Source: Skeletonema tropicum (Eukaryota; Bacillariophyta; Thalassiosirophyceae; Thalassiosirales; Thalassiosiraceae). Taken from it: DNA of 64,000 nucleotides. Of the stretch, positions 9,901 to 20,044 are shown one piece after another. The position numbers were made by a program, and so were the translations under genes. The DNA is taken from contig CM074139.1 in assembly GCA_037178625.1 (NCBI GenBank), positions 2,666,001 through 2,730,000 of the forward strand, in the 5' to 3' direction. The notes beneath the pieces were generated by a model. The model saw nothing but the letters and a program-made list of their open reading frames with translations, searched no databases and was not told where the DNA came from. How positions within the stretch are numbered: the stretch's first letter is position 1; each line of letters opens with the position of its first letter.

Positions 9901-11715
9901 GGTCTGAACACTTCGCTCAGCAGCGCCGTTTTGGAACTTGGCACCAACACCAGAGAAACTCTGCTTCTGATCCTTCTTCTCACAGTCATTCCGAAAACTA
10001 GCCGAAGTGAAGACGCCACCATCAGAGTGATATTTCTTGACCCGTTTGCCAGCTTGCTGCCAGAGATAGGCCTCAAACTTGAGCTTCGAGATCAAAGTTT
10101 CAGCTGAAGTCGCGGAAGTTTGGGGATAAACCTTAATAAGACCAGATCCAGCATCATGGAAGATAGTAACACATGAATAACCTTCCGCCGAATCAGCACC
10201 ATAGCCAGAAAATAGACGACCCTTGATAGGAACTGTCACAGTATCCATCGAGACAAAATCACCAGGCGAGTACTTATCACGGGATAAAGCCTTCTCATTT
10301 GACTTGACAGCAGACTGCCGCCGAGAGTGAGGCTTCCGCACTTGTGCACGAGCAACTTCATTGGTAGCACATACAGGGATCGGACAATTACGAGCACTTT
10401 CCCACTTAGGAGCGATGACGGGAGGATAATAAGCAGACTTCCCACCAGCGAGCTTCCTAGAATGACCAGTCATCAAGTATTGAATCTTCTTCATGCTGCA
10501 ACCGAGCTTGTAATGCCAGAGAAGTAACTCCTTCTGAGCAGGAGATAAATTTGGATTGTCAGCAATAGTGATGCAAGGTGCCGTGCGAGTAAGATGAGCA
10601 CAAAGATCAAAGTCATAAGTGACTTCCTGCGGTTCAGCAAAATCTTCATCCTCCAAGCGAGTGAACCTCCAGCCGCCATCCTCATTACCAAAGAAGAAAC
10701 TGTGACTGAGACGTTGTTTCACCTTCCACTGACGTGCATAAGCAGCACCAACTGCACGATGCTCCTGAACTGAACAAGTAACTCCATAAAGCATAGGCAA
10801 ATTCGACTTGGATTCAAGAGGCACATCAAGGACTTGACCAGAAGTGGTGTGAAGACGGAAAGACTCATCATTAATAACACTGTGACCACCCCACAGCTGA
10901 TGAAACGCTTGCGGACTAATCAATCGAATATCAGTTGACTTCAGATGATATGCCAACCCCGGCAGATAGACTACCTCACCATTAGTAGCAACGGCCTTAT
11001 ACAAGACAAGACCAAAACCCTGCACTTTGTTAGAGCCGCTGACGTCCTTCACAGTAATATTCACTTTCTCATAAGTGATAAAGTCAGAGCGGAAAGGAGT
11101 CAACCCAAAAGAGGCACCAGTGTCAAGAATAGCAGCCGTCTCATGAAATGCAAATGTGTTGCGTTCATTGGTAGTTTTGCCAGGTTGCGCAGTAGTAGGA
11201 GTAGGAGCACCAGACTTGGCTTCCATAGCACGAGGAGAACCAGCAGTAGGTACTTCTTTCATCAATAGATTGAGTCGAGCAATAAGCTTTTTGAGATCGC
11301 GGCGATGCTCCTTCTGATTAGTAAGACGGAGCTGATTCTGCAGACGGACAAGATAGGTAGGATCTTGTACATACTCTTCGACAAACTCGGCAGTCTTAGC
11401 AGGATCAAATTCATTCAACGAGAAGCGATAGTCATCACCAGGATCAGGTTTGCCGTCAAGAAACTTGATTGTATCTAGTTCTTCAGCTCTAGCAGCAGCA
11501 ATCTGTTGTTGTTTCTCAAGATGCTCTCGGGTAAACCGCTTGTGTTCACGCAAAAGATAAGGATACAAATCTTTGTACATCACTCCAGTGTAACGATAGC
11601 GATAAAACGACCGAAGAAGTAAACTTCTCCGCTTTCCACTGATGTTTGGACACGAGAAAGGTGGCCCCTTCCTCCTCCTAAGTCGATAGTTGTATTGAAC
11701 CGGCAGGAAAATCAA
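6940..11715 (-). CDS. Ty1/copia Pol polyprotein (PR-INT-RT-RNase H), intact
   Basis: One open frame of 1,591 codons up to the upstream LTR junction. The first ATG is at 11580 (MYKDLYPYLL); the 45 codons before it run straight into the LTR end and may be non-native. Domain order is Ty1/copia: aspartic protease (DTGAS, residues 198-202), integrase core with D491, D565 and E600 (the last two 34 residues apart), reverse transcriptase with YVDD at 1251-1254, and RNase H (DADFAG near 1427, STMEAE near 1473-1478, HEDNSSA). An acidic linker separates integrase from RT. No stop or frameshift interrupts it, so the enzyme set looks functional. Gag is not upstream on the same strand. It lies at 12128-14784 on the opposite strand, which is the oddity of this locus. 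Confidence 0.93.
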   Translation of the reverse strand: MIFLPVQYNYRLRRRKGPPFSCPNISGKRRSLLLRSFYRYRYTGVMYKDLYPYLLREHKRFTREHLEKQQQIAAARAEELDTIKFLDGKPDPGDDYRFSLNEFDPAKTAEFVEEYVQDPTYLVRLQNQLRLTNQKEHRRDLKKLIARLNLLMKEVPTAGSPRAMEAKSGAPTPTTAQPGKTTNERNTFAFHETAAILDTGASFGLTPFRSDFITYEKVNITVKDVSGSNKVQGFGLVLYKAVATNGEVVYLPGLAYHLKSTDIRLISPQAFHQLWGGHSVINDESFRLHTTSGQVLDVPLESKSNLPMLYGVTCSVQEHRAVGAAYARQWKVKQRLSHSFFFGNEDGGWRFTRLEDEDFAEPQEVTYDFDLCAHLTRTAPCITIADNPNLSPAQKELLLWHYKLGCSMKKIQYLMTGHSRKLAGGKSAYYPPVIAPKWESARNCPIPVCATNEVARAQVRKPHSRRQSAVKSNEKALSRDKYSPGDFVSMDTVTVPIKGRLFSGYGADSAEGYSCVTIFHDAGSGLIKVYPQTSATSAETLISKLKFEAYLWQQAGKRVKKYHSDGGVFTSASFRNDCEKKDQKQSFSGVGAKFQNGAAERSVQTLFWMCRTFLLHVAMRWSTHNADSPSLWPQALAYAEFLFNRTPSMSHGFSPLEILTNVVSDHRDLLRAHVFGAPTYVLDAALQDGKKLPKFSRRARVGQFLGFSPDHSTQVGLVRHLDSNYISPQYHCVYDDKFETVSGLVGDSAEDLADTIQQKWGSLFESDEHDLYIYPEFVDGELSYTPPPLDLPWLTEEEAREREDRLQEQVARGKELRLKSEEVFKSPVTVPDRKVTINEHPTAIDSSIEQEGEVGAVDVDDSACVDYSDVDESTQEENEISDQKETDVLDDSVSTWKDRLRRNRKSTSWKRTALVTAATLHSVLAFGPTQVAQLSDSEQKLLKRSSRPDMAAFCNQFSCSLNTQPPVDAVSYSRKNGMPRYTKKQKALMLEEIEERSLRAMTTTFDNIEELMGSPLSQHIQLSANDCSYDGSISGVLCEHVSPWFLNAKTGISAEDNPGWDEAMRGPEAEQYWEAAKSEIATLESMGSWEVVDVSEVPKGQRILPSLWVFKRKRLPDGTIRKYKGRFTVRGDRQVAGVDYNETWAPVCKWTTVRMMFILQCQLGLKSAAADVQAAFLHGTLPENERAYVAMPKGFEQPGKVLKLKQSVYGLKQAPRCFWKYLTEKMQDVGLEQSKFDSCLFIGKKVIAVAYVDDILFWAKDDADITSVMVQLRESGLLLEKESDAAGFLGVDIQVLEKDADGRATKLELTQTGLIDRIITNLGLDGGPEGNKSVPAGTKPLPKDADGDPCIEHFNVAAVVGQLLYLSGHTRPEIAYAVNCCARYMFCPKRSHELALKQIGRYLRKTRNKGLILEPTANVLEINAYPDADFAGMYGVERPDDPACVKSRTGFVITVANCPVLWKSSLQTKTALSTMEAEISALAHCCRELFPIMDLASHLAEYYELDSATTKMNVTVHEDNSSALIFAKLIPPEYTPRSKFFHLETVWFREEIVKRGIQLVKIDTKEQIGDIFTKGLTRVPFEYLRYKLCGW

Positions 11716-12010
11716 TGTTGAGGTTGCCTAGTTGTGACTCGCCTTCCTATTTTAGGTTTACATGTTTCTGTCAATTGAGTGAGTTTCCGTATATGGTTCT
11801 CACTCACATCATCTAACGCAAGAGCTGCGCTATCTTATGCGTTGAGTTGCACTTTGCTAAATTGTCAAGTGCAAATCAAAGCTCTCACAATAAAATAATA
11901 TTGTCTCTGTTACTACGAAGTCAACGCTACACAGAGCATTCGGGACGCCGGATACTCTTCATTGTCTGCGTCAATATCTTCCTATACTTACAGCGTTGCA
12001 CCTTTTACAG
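11716..12010 (+). mobile_element. LTR fragment (positions 1-295) in inverted orientation, fused to the gag leader
   Basis: Plus strand from TGTTGAGG at 11716 to CCTTTTACAG at 12010 is the reverse complement of 6577-6871. The first base of the LTR abuts the 5' edge of pol exactly. At 12010 the LTR match stops and a different leader (GTATACGAGCGCC) leads to gag. The missing part of this LTR appears at 16027-16471. Confidence 0.85.
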
Positions 12011-12127
12011 GTATACGAGCGCCAAACGCTTACGCGGTCTCTGCATCCTACGGACTGCATTCATCCAATTTAATTCCTCTACGACCGGAATCTGATCAAT
12101 TCTTCCAACGGTCTTCATCGTTCAACC

Positions 12128-14784
12128 ATGGTACCTTCTGATACTTCTACCCCTCAGGCAAATCGTCGTGTCTCCGACTCTAACTCCGTCATGACTACAG
12201 ATCCTGGGTTTTCTTCGTTTTTGAACCGCATGGGCGTGTTCTTTTCACCGTTTTTCAGACGTTCTGATGTGTCCACCGCTTCTGATGTGTCCACCGATAC
12301 GTTTGAAACAACTTTTGATGATTCTCTGACTCAACCGGCAGTAGCTACGCCTGGAGAGTTGACGTCAGTTCAGGTTGCCAGTTCGGCAACAGTTGCAACC
12401 AGTCCGGTTGCGGGTACTCCAGCCCCTACTGCTGTGTTGCCCCTGCCAGTTCGGCACCCTTGGCAACCAGTCCGGTTGCTGCCGCTTCAGCCCCTTCTGC
12501 TGTAGCTGCTAAGGTCTTTGTTCCTCCCACTCATGTTCCTGCTGCTGATTCCAGTGTTCCTCCTCTCTGTTTTGGTACCGCCGGCGCCACTGAAAGTTCG
12601 GTTGGGGTTGAGGAACCTGTGGATCACTCAGTTGCCTATGTTGGTGGATCTGTTACTTCCGAGTCTCCATTTGATACTCTTGATGATGAAATTACTCCTG
12701 GTCCTCGCAGAGTCTACAAGGATGCTGCTAGCTTTCGTGCTGCCCGCATTAATGAGGAAATCAAGTTGGTTACTCAGGCGTTTGAGGATAGTGATGAGAA
12801 GCTTCTTCGTGCTCTGCTTAATGCTGAGTATCTCTCGGATCCTGCCCATCAGCTGTGCTGCACTTACCTCGGCATCCGGTCCCCCCGCCCCGGAGTCTGC
12901 CGCCCTTCCGAGCCTTGCTCTTGCTCTTCAACTTCTTGTGCCTCATCATCGGTGTCACCCTTTTCATCCGTTCTACCTGACGATGAGGAGGAGGAGGAGA
13001 GTATTCAGAGCGAAGAGGAGGAGGAGGAGAGTCTTCAGAGCGAAGATTGTGCGACGAGCTTCATCAAGGTGGAGAGGACCGGAAACTTTATGTTTGACGT
13101 TAACTCCGATGAAGCTGCCGCAGCTCAGGCGAAGGAAGAAGAGGCCACTGTTTTCTCTCCTTCTTCGTATTTGATGAAAGTCTCTAAGTATGATCGTCTT
13201 GCCCGTGGCAGTGATGGTTATGCGGATCAACGTGAGGAAATGACTAAGGGTCCTAAGCAATCGGGTCGTCTTGGTGCAGCAAATTGGGCTGTTGTCGGTA
13301 CAAGCTCGAGTGGTGATCGCAGTAAGGAGACTGAGTTGATGGCTCACCTTGAGTCCGACAATGAGAAGCTTCTATCGTATCAAGACCATATGAATAAGTA
13401 TGACTTTAATCAGTCTCAGGTGCCTGTACCACGTGGCCATATCACTCGTGTCTCTTCAACCAACGTTCATCCGTCCGAGTTCTTTGATACCCAAGCTAAG
13501 CCTATCAACCTCAGTGATAGCTGGGGTGGGACCGCGATTGACATTCCTCGCTTTGTCCAACGTTTCATCAACACGAGTCCTTATGTTGCACCTGTTGATA
13601 AGGAGAACAGTCGCCTCATGGGTTTGTATCTTATGAACTGTATGACGGCTACCTTGCAGAAGGCTGTGAAAGAGAACATGGATAAATTCTTCACGCCCCA
13701 AGAACGAGGTGGCATCACTGTCTTGTACTGCATGATGAAAACAGCCTATGCGTTGCAGGCAAGCAATATGGACGCCCTCCGTGCTGAGATCGAGAAGTTT
13801 GCAGAAGATGGTTTGACTAAGGTTCCTGGACACAACGTTGCCTCTGTTGAGTTAAAGTTGAGTCTTGTTGTGAATCAACTTGCGGTGATAAATGGTCTTG
13901 ATGTTAAGCATGTCGGCATGGTCCTCAAGGGTCTTACCAAATGCCCCAACTCTGATTTTGAGGTTATGTTCAGGGAGATGCGCTTGAAACATCTCAAGGG
14001 AGAAATCACCTTCGATGTCGACACGCCTGTTACCTACGCCACGTCTGATCAGCAAGGGATTGCTACTCAGATCTTGGATATCTTGAAGGCCGCGAAAGTC
14101 TTGTACATGCGCATGTCGAAAGCGGGAGAGTGGGAAGCAGAGACTGGTTCTCAGTTCTCTTACTCTGCCAATTCGTTGGTCCCCAGTGGTTCTCGTACTT
14201 CCGGCATCTCGTGTCACAACTGTAAAAAGAACCATCATCTCGATCAATGTCCCCTTCCTCACGATCAAGCTGAGATCAAGAAGAACAGGAAGGAGTTCTT
14301 TGCAGAAAGGGACGCTCGAAGGGCAGCTGGTGGTACTGGTTCTGGTGGTACCGGTTCTGATCGTTCTGGTTCTGGTGGTGGTACTGGCGGTACTATTCCT
14401 CGCCGTGATACAGCTGGTAATACGCCTCAATTCCGCATGAATGAGTCTTCAGGTCTTATTGAATTCAAGTGCCTTAAGTGCAAGAGATTGAAGGGGAAGG
14501 CTATGTGGACAAATCATACTTCTAAGGAGCATGCTAAGGCCATGAAGAATTCAAACTTCTGCTACTGGAAGGAGAACCCTAACTGTCCTGCTGGTCGAAT
14601 GGCTCGTCAATGTGCTGCCAAGGTTGAGAGGGAATCTTCTGCTACTGCCGCTAATGCTACTTCTGTGGATGCGGACAAGCAGAAGGCTCTCTGGGAAAAG
14701 GTTAATACTCTTGGTACTGACAGTGTTGAAGGGAAAGCTGCTTTTAATGCCTTGAGGGCTGCCGCCGCTCGGGATTTTCAGTAA
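12128..14784 (+). CDS. Ty1/copia Gag, frame-broken near the N-terminus
   Basis: ATG at 12128 in a good context (ACCATGG). The first frame runs about 100 residues and ends at 12505. The main frame (774 codons, open from 12460) continues the same Ala/Pro/Ser/Val-rich linker. The two frames carry copies of one repeat (VATSPVAGTPAPTAV and LATSPVAAASAPSAV), and a single base lost near 12437 would explain the break. Downstream: Glu/Ser-rich acidic stretches, a helical capsid-like region (VQRFINTSPYVAP; LYLMNCMTATLQKAV), a zinc knuckle CHNCKKNHHLDQC, a Gly/Ser/Thr-rich linker, and a second Cys/His cluster starting CLKC. It packages the element RNA. It probably belongs with the pol at 6940-11715 but is oriented away from it. 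Confidence 0.8.
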
Positions 14785-14807
14785 AGGGACCTACCGTTTC
14801 AGGTGGT

Positions 14808-15116
14808 ATGTCCCTACTCTATTACTTTTTATATCCTGAATTATTCGTGGTGGTTATGACTCTGTTGAACTTCGGCTTCTTGTTGGGGGTTACGGTGTCT
14901 ATGGCTACGCTTGTCGAGTGGTTCTTGTGCTTCAATTTCGGTCTGCTGTTAGTTCTCTCTGTGATGGACGATGCGTTTGAGGTTCTCGATCTCGCATCTT
15001 CTGGGGAAGGTTTCGCCTGTCTGGGTTGGCTATGGTCTTCTTACTTCCTTCCTGCCTTTGGAGTGTGGATCGGCGGTGGTTGTTTGGTCATCTCTACGGG
15101 TGCCTACAATTACTGA
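14808..15116 (+). CDS. Small hydrophobic ORF after gag
   Basis: 102 codons from ATG 14808, 23 bp after the gag stop. It is strongly hydrophobic, with three or four segments long enough to cross a membrane (LLYYFLYPELFVVVMTLL; FLCFNFGLLLVLSV; WLWSSYFLPAFGVWIGG). It sits where a gag-pol junction would normally be. It may be a small extra protein of the element or chance coding in the gag-pol spacer. The last codons enter the duplicated block beginning at 15109. No family recognised. Confidence 0.3.
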   Translation: MSLLYYFLYPELFVVVMTLLNFGFLLGVTVSMATLVEWFLCFNFGLLLVLSVMDDAFEVLDLASSGEGFACLGWLWSSYFLPAFGVWIGGGCLVISTGAYNY

Positions 15117-15568
15117 TGGTATTCAACTCTATGCGGCAAATATGACATATGACATATAAGATTTGAGATTCAACAACAACTCAGTTCTGCTGCACAGTAG
15201 AAGATTGGAGAGGATTGTAACATTATAACTAGCAGTGTTGACACAAATGAAAGAGAGTTACAACCGTACATACTATCCATATCAATAGTTTAGCTCCTGC
15301 TTGGATGCATTCAAGATGCCATGCATTCTGAACCCTTGGCTTGAAGCCAATCTCGTAGCAGGGTGGCTAGACTTCAATTAGATAATGAAATAATATTTAT
15401 CGAAGAAGAATAACAATAGTAGTCTGCATCCTCTAGCAGCTGTGATGCAGCTGCTACCCAGAGCCATCCAGAGCATTATTCATCCAGAGCACGCGAACTT
15501 TCCTCCTTCTTTCCTCCTTCTTTTTCGCCCCCAAAATCGACGAAGGAAACAGCACGAAAAAAATGCCT
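15109..15568 (+). repeat. Direct repeat block, left copy (460 bp)
   Basis: Starts ATTACTGATGGTATTC and ends AAAAAAATGCCT. It matches 16465-16908 over its whole length except for 16 extra bases (ATTATTCATCCAGAGC) near 15478, themselves a duplicate of neighbouring CATCCAGAGC sequence. It has no coding content. The CT-rich 3' part followed by TCGCC looks like promoter or 5'UTR DNA of a host gene rather than an LTR. Confidence 0.85.
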
Positions 15569-15598
15569 GCCATTGCAACGTTTTTGTGCTGTTTCTTA

Positions 15599-15657
15599 CA
15601 AATACGGTCACGGTGGTGGTGCAAATACGGTCACGGAGGGGGTGCAAATACGGTCAC
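15599..15657 (+). repeat. Short tandem repeat, 23-bp unit
   Basis: CAAATACGGTCAC begins three successive units at 15599, 15622 and 15645 (23-bp spacing). The remaining about 10 bases of the first two units are G/T-rich. It lies in the segment (15569-16026) between the duplicated block and the LTR piece, which otherwise has no gene. Confidence 0.85.
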
Positions 15658-16026
15658 TTCAAGTCACGAGGTTCAACGTTACTCGTCTGTCTCGTATAGA
15701 GATAAATCACGTAGAGCTGTCGATTCGTGACCAGGTTGCGAACCTACCCCCATCAAACCATGATGTCCGTCAGAGATTGCCGGCGCCAACATGCGGCATA
15801 CACAACTAACAAGTCCCCACGAATAGCGACTTGATCATCGACCGCATCCGAACGGTCCTTTGGATTGATCTATAGGCAGAACTCTCAAATCGCCATCGTA
15901 TTTATGCAAATTATGCGCAAACATCACGTTGATGTTGTGACATAATCTACGCGTCGACGGCTCCCTCTATCCTCCATCGTCGGACAATTCCGTTTAACCA
16001 ACACAAAATGAACGAGGTAAAGAATA

Positions 16027-16471
16027 TCTCTGATGTTGCTGACAATCAGATAAATGTGTTGCGTCGTCGTCGAGCTCACAAAATACTCAACACGTGATGA
16101 TTGTTGGCGCTTTGGGCGTCGTCGCTTGACATCAACCAAAACAGATGCGTCAGGTGAAGCTCTTGCCCCTCCTGATAGTGGAAATACTCTTCCAATGATT
16201 CATAACTATCGGCTTGGTCAAAGATACGTTTTTTCTGGTGTTAGTTGCTGCATCATTCGTGTTTGCAAGTTGCTTTGTGTACCGTATAAAGTGGGCATAC
16301 CTCTGTACAACATATGCATCCGCACGCAACAATTACTATCTAGTATGACCTGCATCGACTATGACACATGTATTACTCTGCTTGTGCCAATTTGAGTCGT
16401 TGTGATAGTGGACAAGGTTGCACAATTTGAAACAAACGAATACGTAATATGAGAGCGAGAAAGCATTACTG
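16027..16471 (-). mobile_element. LTR fragment (positions 293 to end), second copy
   Basis: A 445-bp direct copy of 6135-6579. In minus sense it starts at CAGTAATGC inside the LTR and runs to the CAACA end. Its first three bases (CAG) are the last three of the LTR piece at 11716-12010, so the two pieces together make exactly one LTR. The minus-sense sequence just beyond it (TATTCTTTACC) would be the leader of a normal element. The 113-codon open frame it contains is identical in both copies but looks like chance. Confidence 0.85.
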
Positions 16472-16908
16472 ATGGTATTCAACTCTATGCGGCAAATATG
16501 ACATATGACATATAAGATTTGAGATTCAACAACAACTCAGTTCTGCTGCACAGTAGAAGATTGGAGAGGATTGTAACATTATAACTAGCAGTGTTGACAC
16601 AAATGAAAGAGAGTTACAACCGTACATACTATCCATATCAATAGTTTAGCTCCTGCTTGGATGCATTCAAGATGCCATGCATTCTGAACCCTTGGCTTGA
16701 AGCCAATCTCGTAGCAGGGTGGCTAGACTTCAATTAGATAATGAAATAATATTTATCGAAGAAGAATAACAATAGTAGTCTGCATCCTCTAGCAGCTGTG
16801 ATGCAGCTGCTACCCAGAGCCATCCAGAGCACGCGAACTTTCCTCCTTCTTTCCTCCTTCTTTTTCGCCCCCAAAATCGACGAAGGAAACAGCACGAAAA
16901 AAATGCCT
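16465..16908 (+). repeat. Direct repeat block, right copy (444 bp)
   Basis: The second copy of 15109-15568, beginning at the edge of the LTR piece. After AAAAAAATGCCT the flanks differ (AAATAACGG here, GCCATTGC at the left copy). Confidence 0.85.
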
Positions 16909-18179
16909 AAATAACGGTACTGGAGCTTTATTTATTATGTCCACGTCATCGTCACGCCACTCACAGCAGTCAGCAGTCGCGAACTCAAAAAAAAGAACAT
17001 CACCGACCATCTTCCACCTTCCACCACCCACCACCGTTTTACTAACACCATCTCTAACCCATGCAGTCATTGCTTCCAATTTGTACAACTGATTACTTAC
17101 GTTGGCCTTGTTTCGTGCTCGTAGTGGACCAGATAATTGGCACCACCTTGTCCTAAGAGAATATCTGATTGACCAACATCATCGCAAACAAAATGTGCTC
17201 CTCTCGTGATGATAAGCGTGATGATAAGAATCCCGAAGCAACATCTCGAACTGATGACGCGCAGGGTCGGAGGCTGCGCAACGATTTCAGATTCCAAAAC
17301 CCGCACTTTTTTTTCTACCGTAATTTCTAGGTACTGTAACTTACGATACCTCCTACTTACGAATCCAAAGCTAGACAAATTTGGCAAAAGCAAGGGCTTC
17401 TCTTTTTGACTTGCAATGAAGCTGAGGAAGTAAACGACTGATCTTCATTGACAGTGGCTGCAATACTTCGAGTTTACATAAGACCACTTACGACTAGCTT
17501 CTACATGGTATGTCGAAGCAGTGTGCAAGCGGTCTTATGTAAACAACAACATTATCCACCTTAATTGTACGGTTCTGGTGCTGTACTCTCATGATTCTCC
17601 GTGGAGAGTGTTCATCGGCAGCAGTCAAAGTCGGCACCAATCATGCCAGTTGATGAAGTATCTTTCCTACTCGACTCATTCCTGCCGCATACAAGTCCGA
17701 ACGCAACTTCGTATTGGTGCGTAACTGCAGAGAATGATGGGACAAGCTCATTGGCGACTTACCAATCATGTCACGACGGGCCGAATACGCACAAAATCAA
17801 GAAGGAGAATGACACTACTGAAATGAATAATGCACATGCAGCAATTTACTCAATCACTTACGCCGTATATGAGCAATTGGCAGTGGGTGTTACCTTGGCT
17901 TGTCGCTTCTAATGATGTGGGATGATAACAATCAATTATATCATGTAAGAATGTGAAACATACAATCAGCACAGATACAGCATCATCACGACACATTACG
18001 GATGCCAAGAACGTATTATGCAACAAACAAACACATAGTGGACGCATCGCTCGATTGTATTAGTCAATAAGGATGATCGCCTTTATTGGTATTGGATCTA
18101 CACGAGGATAATCGTCCCATTACATGCTATAGCTATAACGCTAAATGGAATACAACAAATTACCCAGAATTCGTGCTCA
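16909..18179. other. Intergenic region, no supported gene
   Basis: Several open frames of 60-103 codons overlap on both strands with no recognisable domain (the longest is plus 17601-17912). The sequence has no clear repeat structure. I see nothing I can name. Confidence 0.4.
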
Positions 18180-18935
18180 TATGGTTCGTGGCATCACTTC
18201 TATCGATGCATTTCGTCTGAGCAGTATTGATATACTTCTATGCTATCACGATGATGTATAATGGGCTGCTTAACGCGGCTCCTTGCCATACTGACAGCGT
18301 TAGACACAGAATGGCGACCAATTGTAGTGCTTCAAGCAAGCCCAAACTCGACCACACCGGGGCCAACAAGGTTGCAACATCACTTCTGTTAATACAATGC
18401 GCATGAGCAGTGGCATTATGCTTCTATACTATCACCACCAAGTGTAATGAGGCACTGAACACGTTTTATTGCCATACTAACAGCGTTAGATACGAAATGG
18501 TGGTTGCATGCTGCTAATGCTTGCCAGTCGAAATTGAACCGCACTGGTGCGGCTAAAGCTTCGCCGCATCAGTTCCATCAACACAGTTCGTCTGAGCAGT
18601 GGCAATGCGCTTATATACTATCAATACCTAGTAGAATGGACCACCAAACACGGCTAACTGCCATACTGACAGCGTTAGATACGAAATGGTGACTGAACGT
18701 GCTGCTGTTGGCAAGCCCAAATTCAGTCACACCTGGTCATCTATGAGGTTGTAGCATCACTCCTATCAATGCCCTTCGTCTGATCAGTGACAATGTCCTT
18801 TTATATTATCACTACCAAGTATAATGGGCCACTATACACGTTTTATTGCTGTAGTCACATTGTTTAGAGACGAATTGGTATTTTGACGGGCTACTGCTGA
18901 CAAGCCTAAATTTGACGGGCCATTCTTCCTTTTAT
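18180..18935 (+). repeat. Degenerate ~186-bp tandem repeat, about four units
   Basis: The landmark CCATACTGACAGCGTTAGA occurs at 18286, 18472 and 18661, with a diverged form near 18848: spacings of 186, 189 and 187 bp. Other positions repeat in phase, e.g. TCGTCTGAGCAGT, CTATCAC(C)ACCAAGT and AAGCCCAAA. Units are clearly diverged, so the array is old. It is satellite-like, with a unit close to nucleosomal spacing. Confidence 0.85.
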
Positions 18936-19702
18936 GAGATTGGCGACTATTCACATCAGTTGAATATGCGGATCTCCTTCCAATATGGTCTGACTACAGC
19001 ATGTCAATTTTATATGCTGTTTGTGTACGAAGGGAATGTGCCAAGAACAATCCTTCACTTCAACTGTACGTTCAGATTGATTTTGCACAGGTAGACATGC
19101 ACCAAAGATTCGCAATAATAGAACGGATACAAACCGCATACAGCGTTGCATTACCCTTCTTTTACTTATTGATGACGATGCTGAGCAGTAGTTGGGGTCG
19201 AATATCACGTAATGTAGATTCTATATGCCCCAAGCTATAAAAACCAGTAATTTTGGTGGTATAAATCTGACTATTTATGAGCATATATTAGAGAGTAATA
19301 GCAACCTATAACTATACCATGGCGCGCAAACGTCGACGCAATATATGCGATACGAGTTGCGCTTGTTTTTATGCTTCGTAATTCTGATTTCTTTGACGTA
19401 TTGTAGGAGATGGTGCTGACATGGAGGCAAATCGGCCATGGTGATGAGGTGTGGGTGATTGGGCTCTGTCAGGGGCTTTTTCAGAGGGCGGCCCTCATAA
19501 ATACAAAAGTAAGTAAAATCGGTCTTGATAGCCCCCTAAACCCCCCAAAAGGGGGATGGTGGGTTTTGCGTTTTTTGTCTAGAACGAAATCGTTGTGGCT
19601 GGTTTTGGTAGTGATTTTTACCAGGTAAAAATGACGAAATCGCTACCAAGTTATCTCCATCAGTAATAGATATAAATCGTTCAACCAAGGAATAAGTACT
19701 TA
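18936..19702. other. Intergenic region, no supported gene
   Basis: No convincing coding sequence. There is a C-run/G-run pair near 19532-19556 (CCCCCTAAACCCCCC then GGGGG) that could fold. Confidence 0.4.
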
Positions 19703-20044
19703 CTCCCTCTGTCCCACAAAAAAGTAGCGATTTGAATTAGAATGGCTTAAATTTCATCAATTTTCGTCGAGGAAAATGCTATCGCACATCGTTGGAAAGC
19801 TTATTCCACGGCGGTTACAATGGAATCGAGGTAGGAGGTTGTTAAGCGGCTATTTGTGATGATATTGTGATAAAGGACATTAAATTAACCTTAAACCTAA
19901 CACTAATTCGAACCTGATGTGTGAAAAATGGGCCTCTCGGACACTTGTGTAGGATGGTACTGTAGGAATTAATACCCAAATAGCTACTTTTTTGTGGGAC
20001 TACGATTAACTTCAAATCGCTACTTTTTTTTGGGACAGAGGGAG
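19703..20044. mobile_element. Tc1/mariner-type (Stowaway-like) MITE, 342 bp
   Basis: Both ends have a 34-bp terminal inverted repeat starting CTCCCTCTGTCCCA, with one mismatch between the ends (19703-19736 and 20011-20044). TA dinucleotides flank both sides (19701-19702, 20045-20046), the target-site duplication of this superfamily. There is no coding capacity. A part copy of the TIR (TACTTTTTTGTGGGAC) lies just inside the right end. The CTCCCTC(T/C)GTCCCA terminus is known from plant mariner-like MITEs, so mobilisation in trans by a mariner-like transposase is expected. Confidence 0.88.

Noticed and set aside
15109..16908. The duplicated ~450-bp blocks as an LTR pair of another element
   Set aside because: Only 0.9 kb apart, no internal gene, no purine tract or primer site, and the shared ends do not show a TG...CA pair with target duplication.
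17601..17912. 103-codon ORF as a small gene
   Set aside because: No recognisable domain, overlaps other open frames of similar length on both strands, no splice continuation found.
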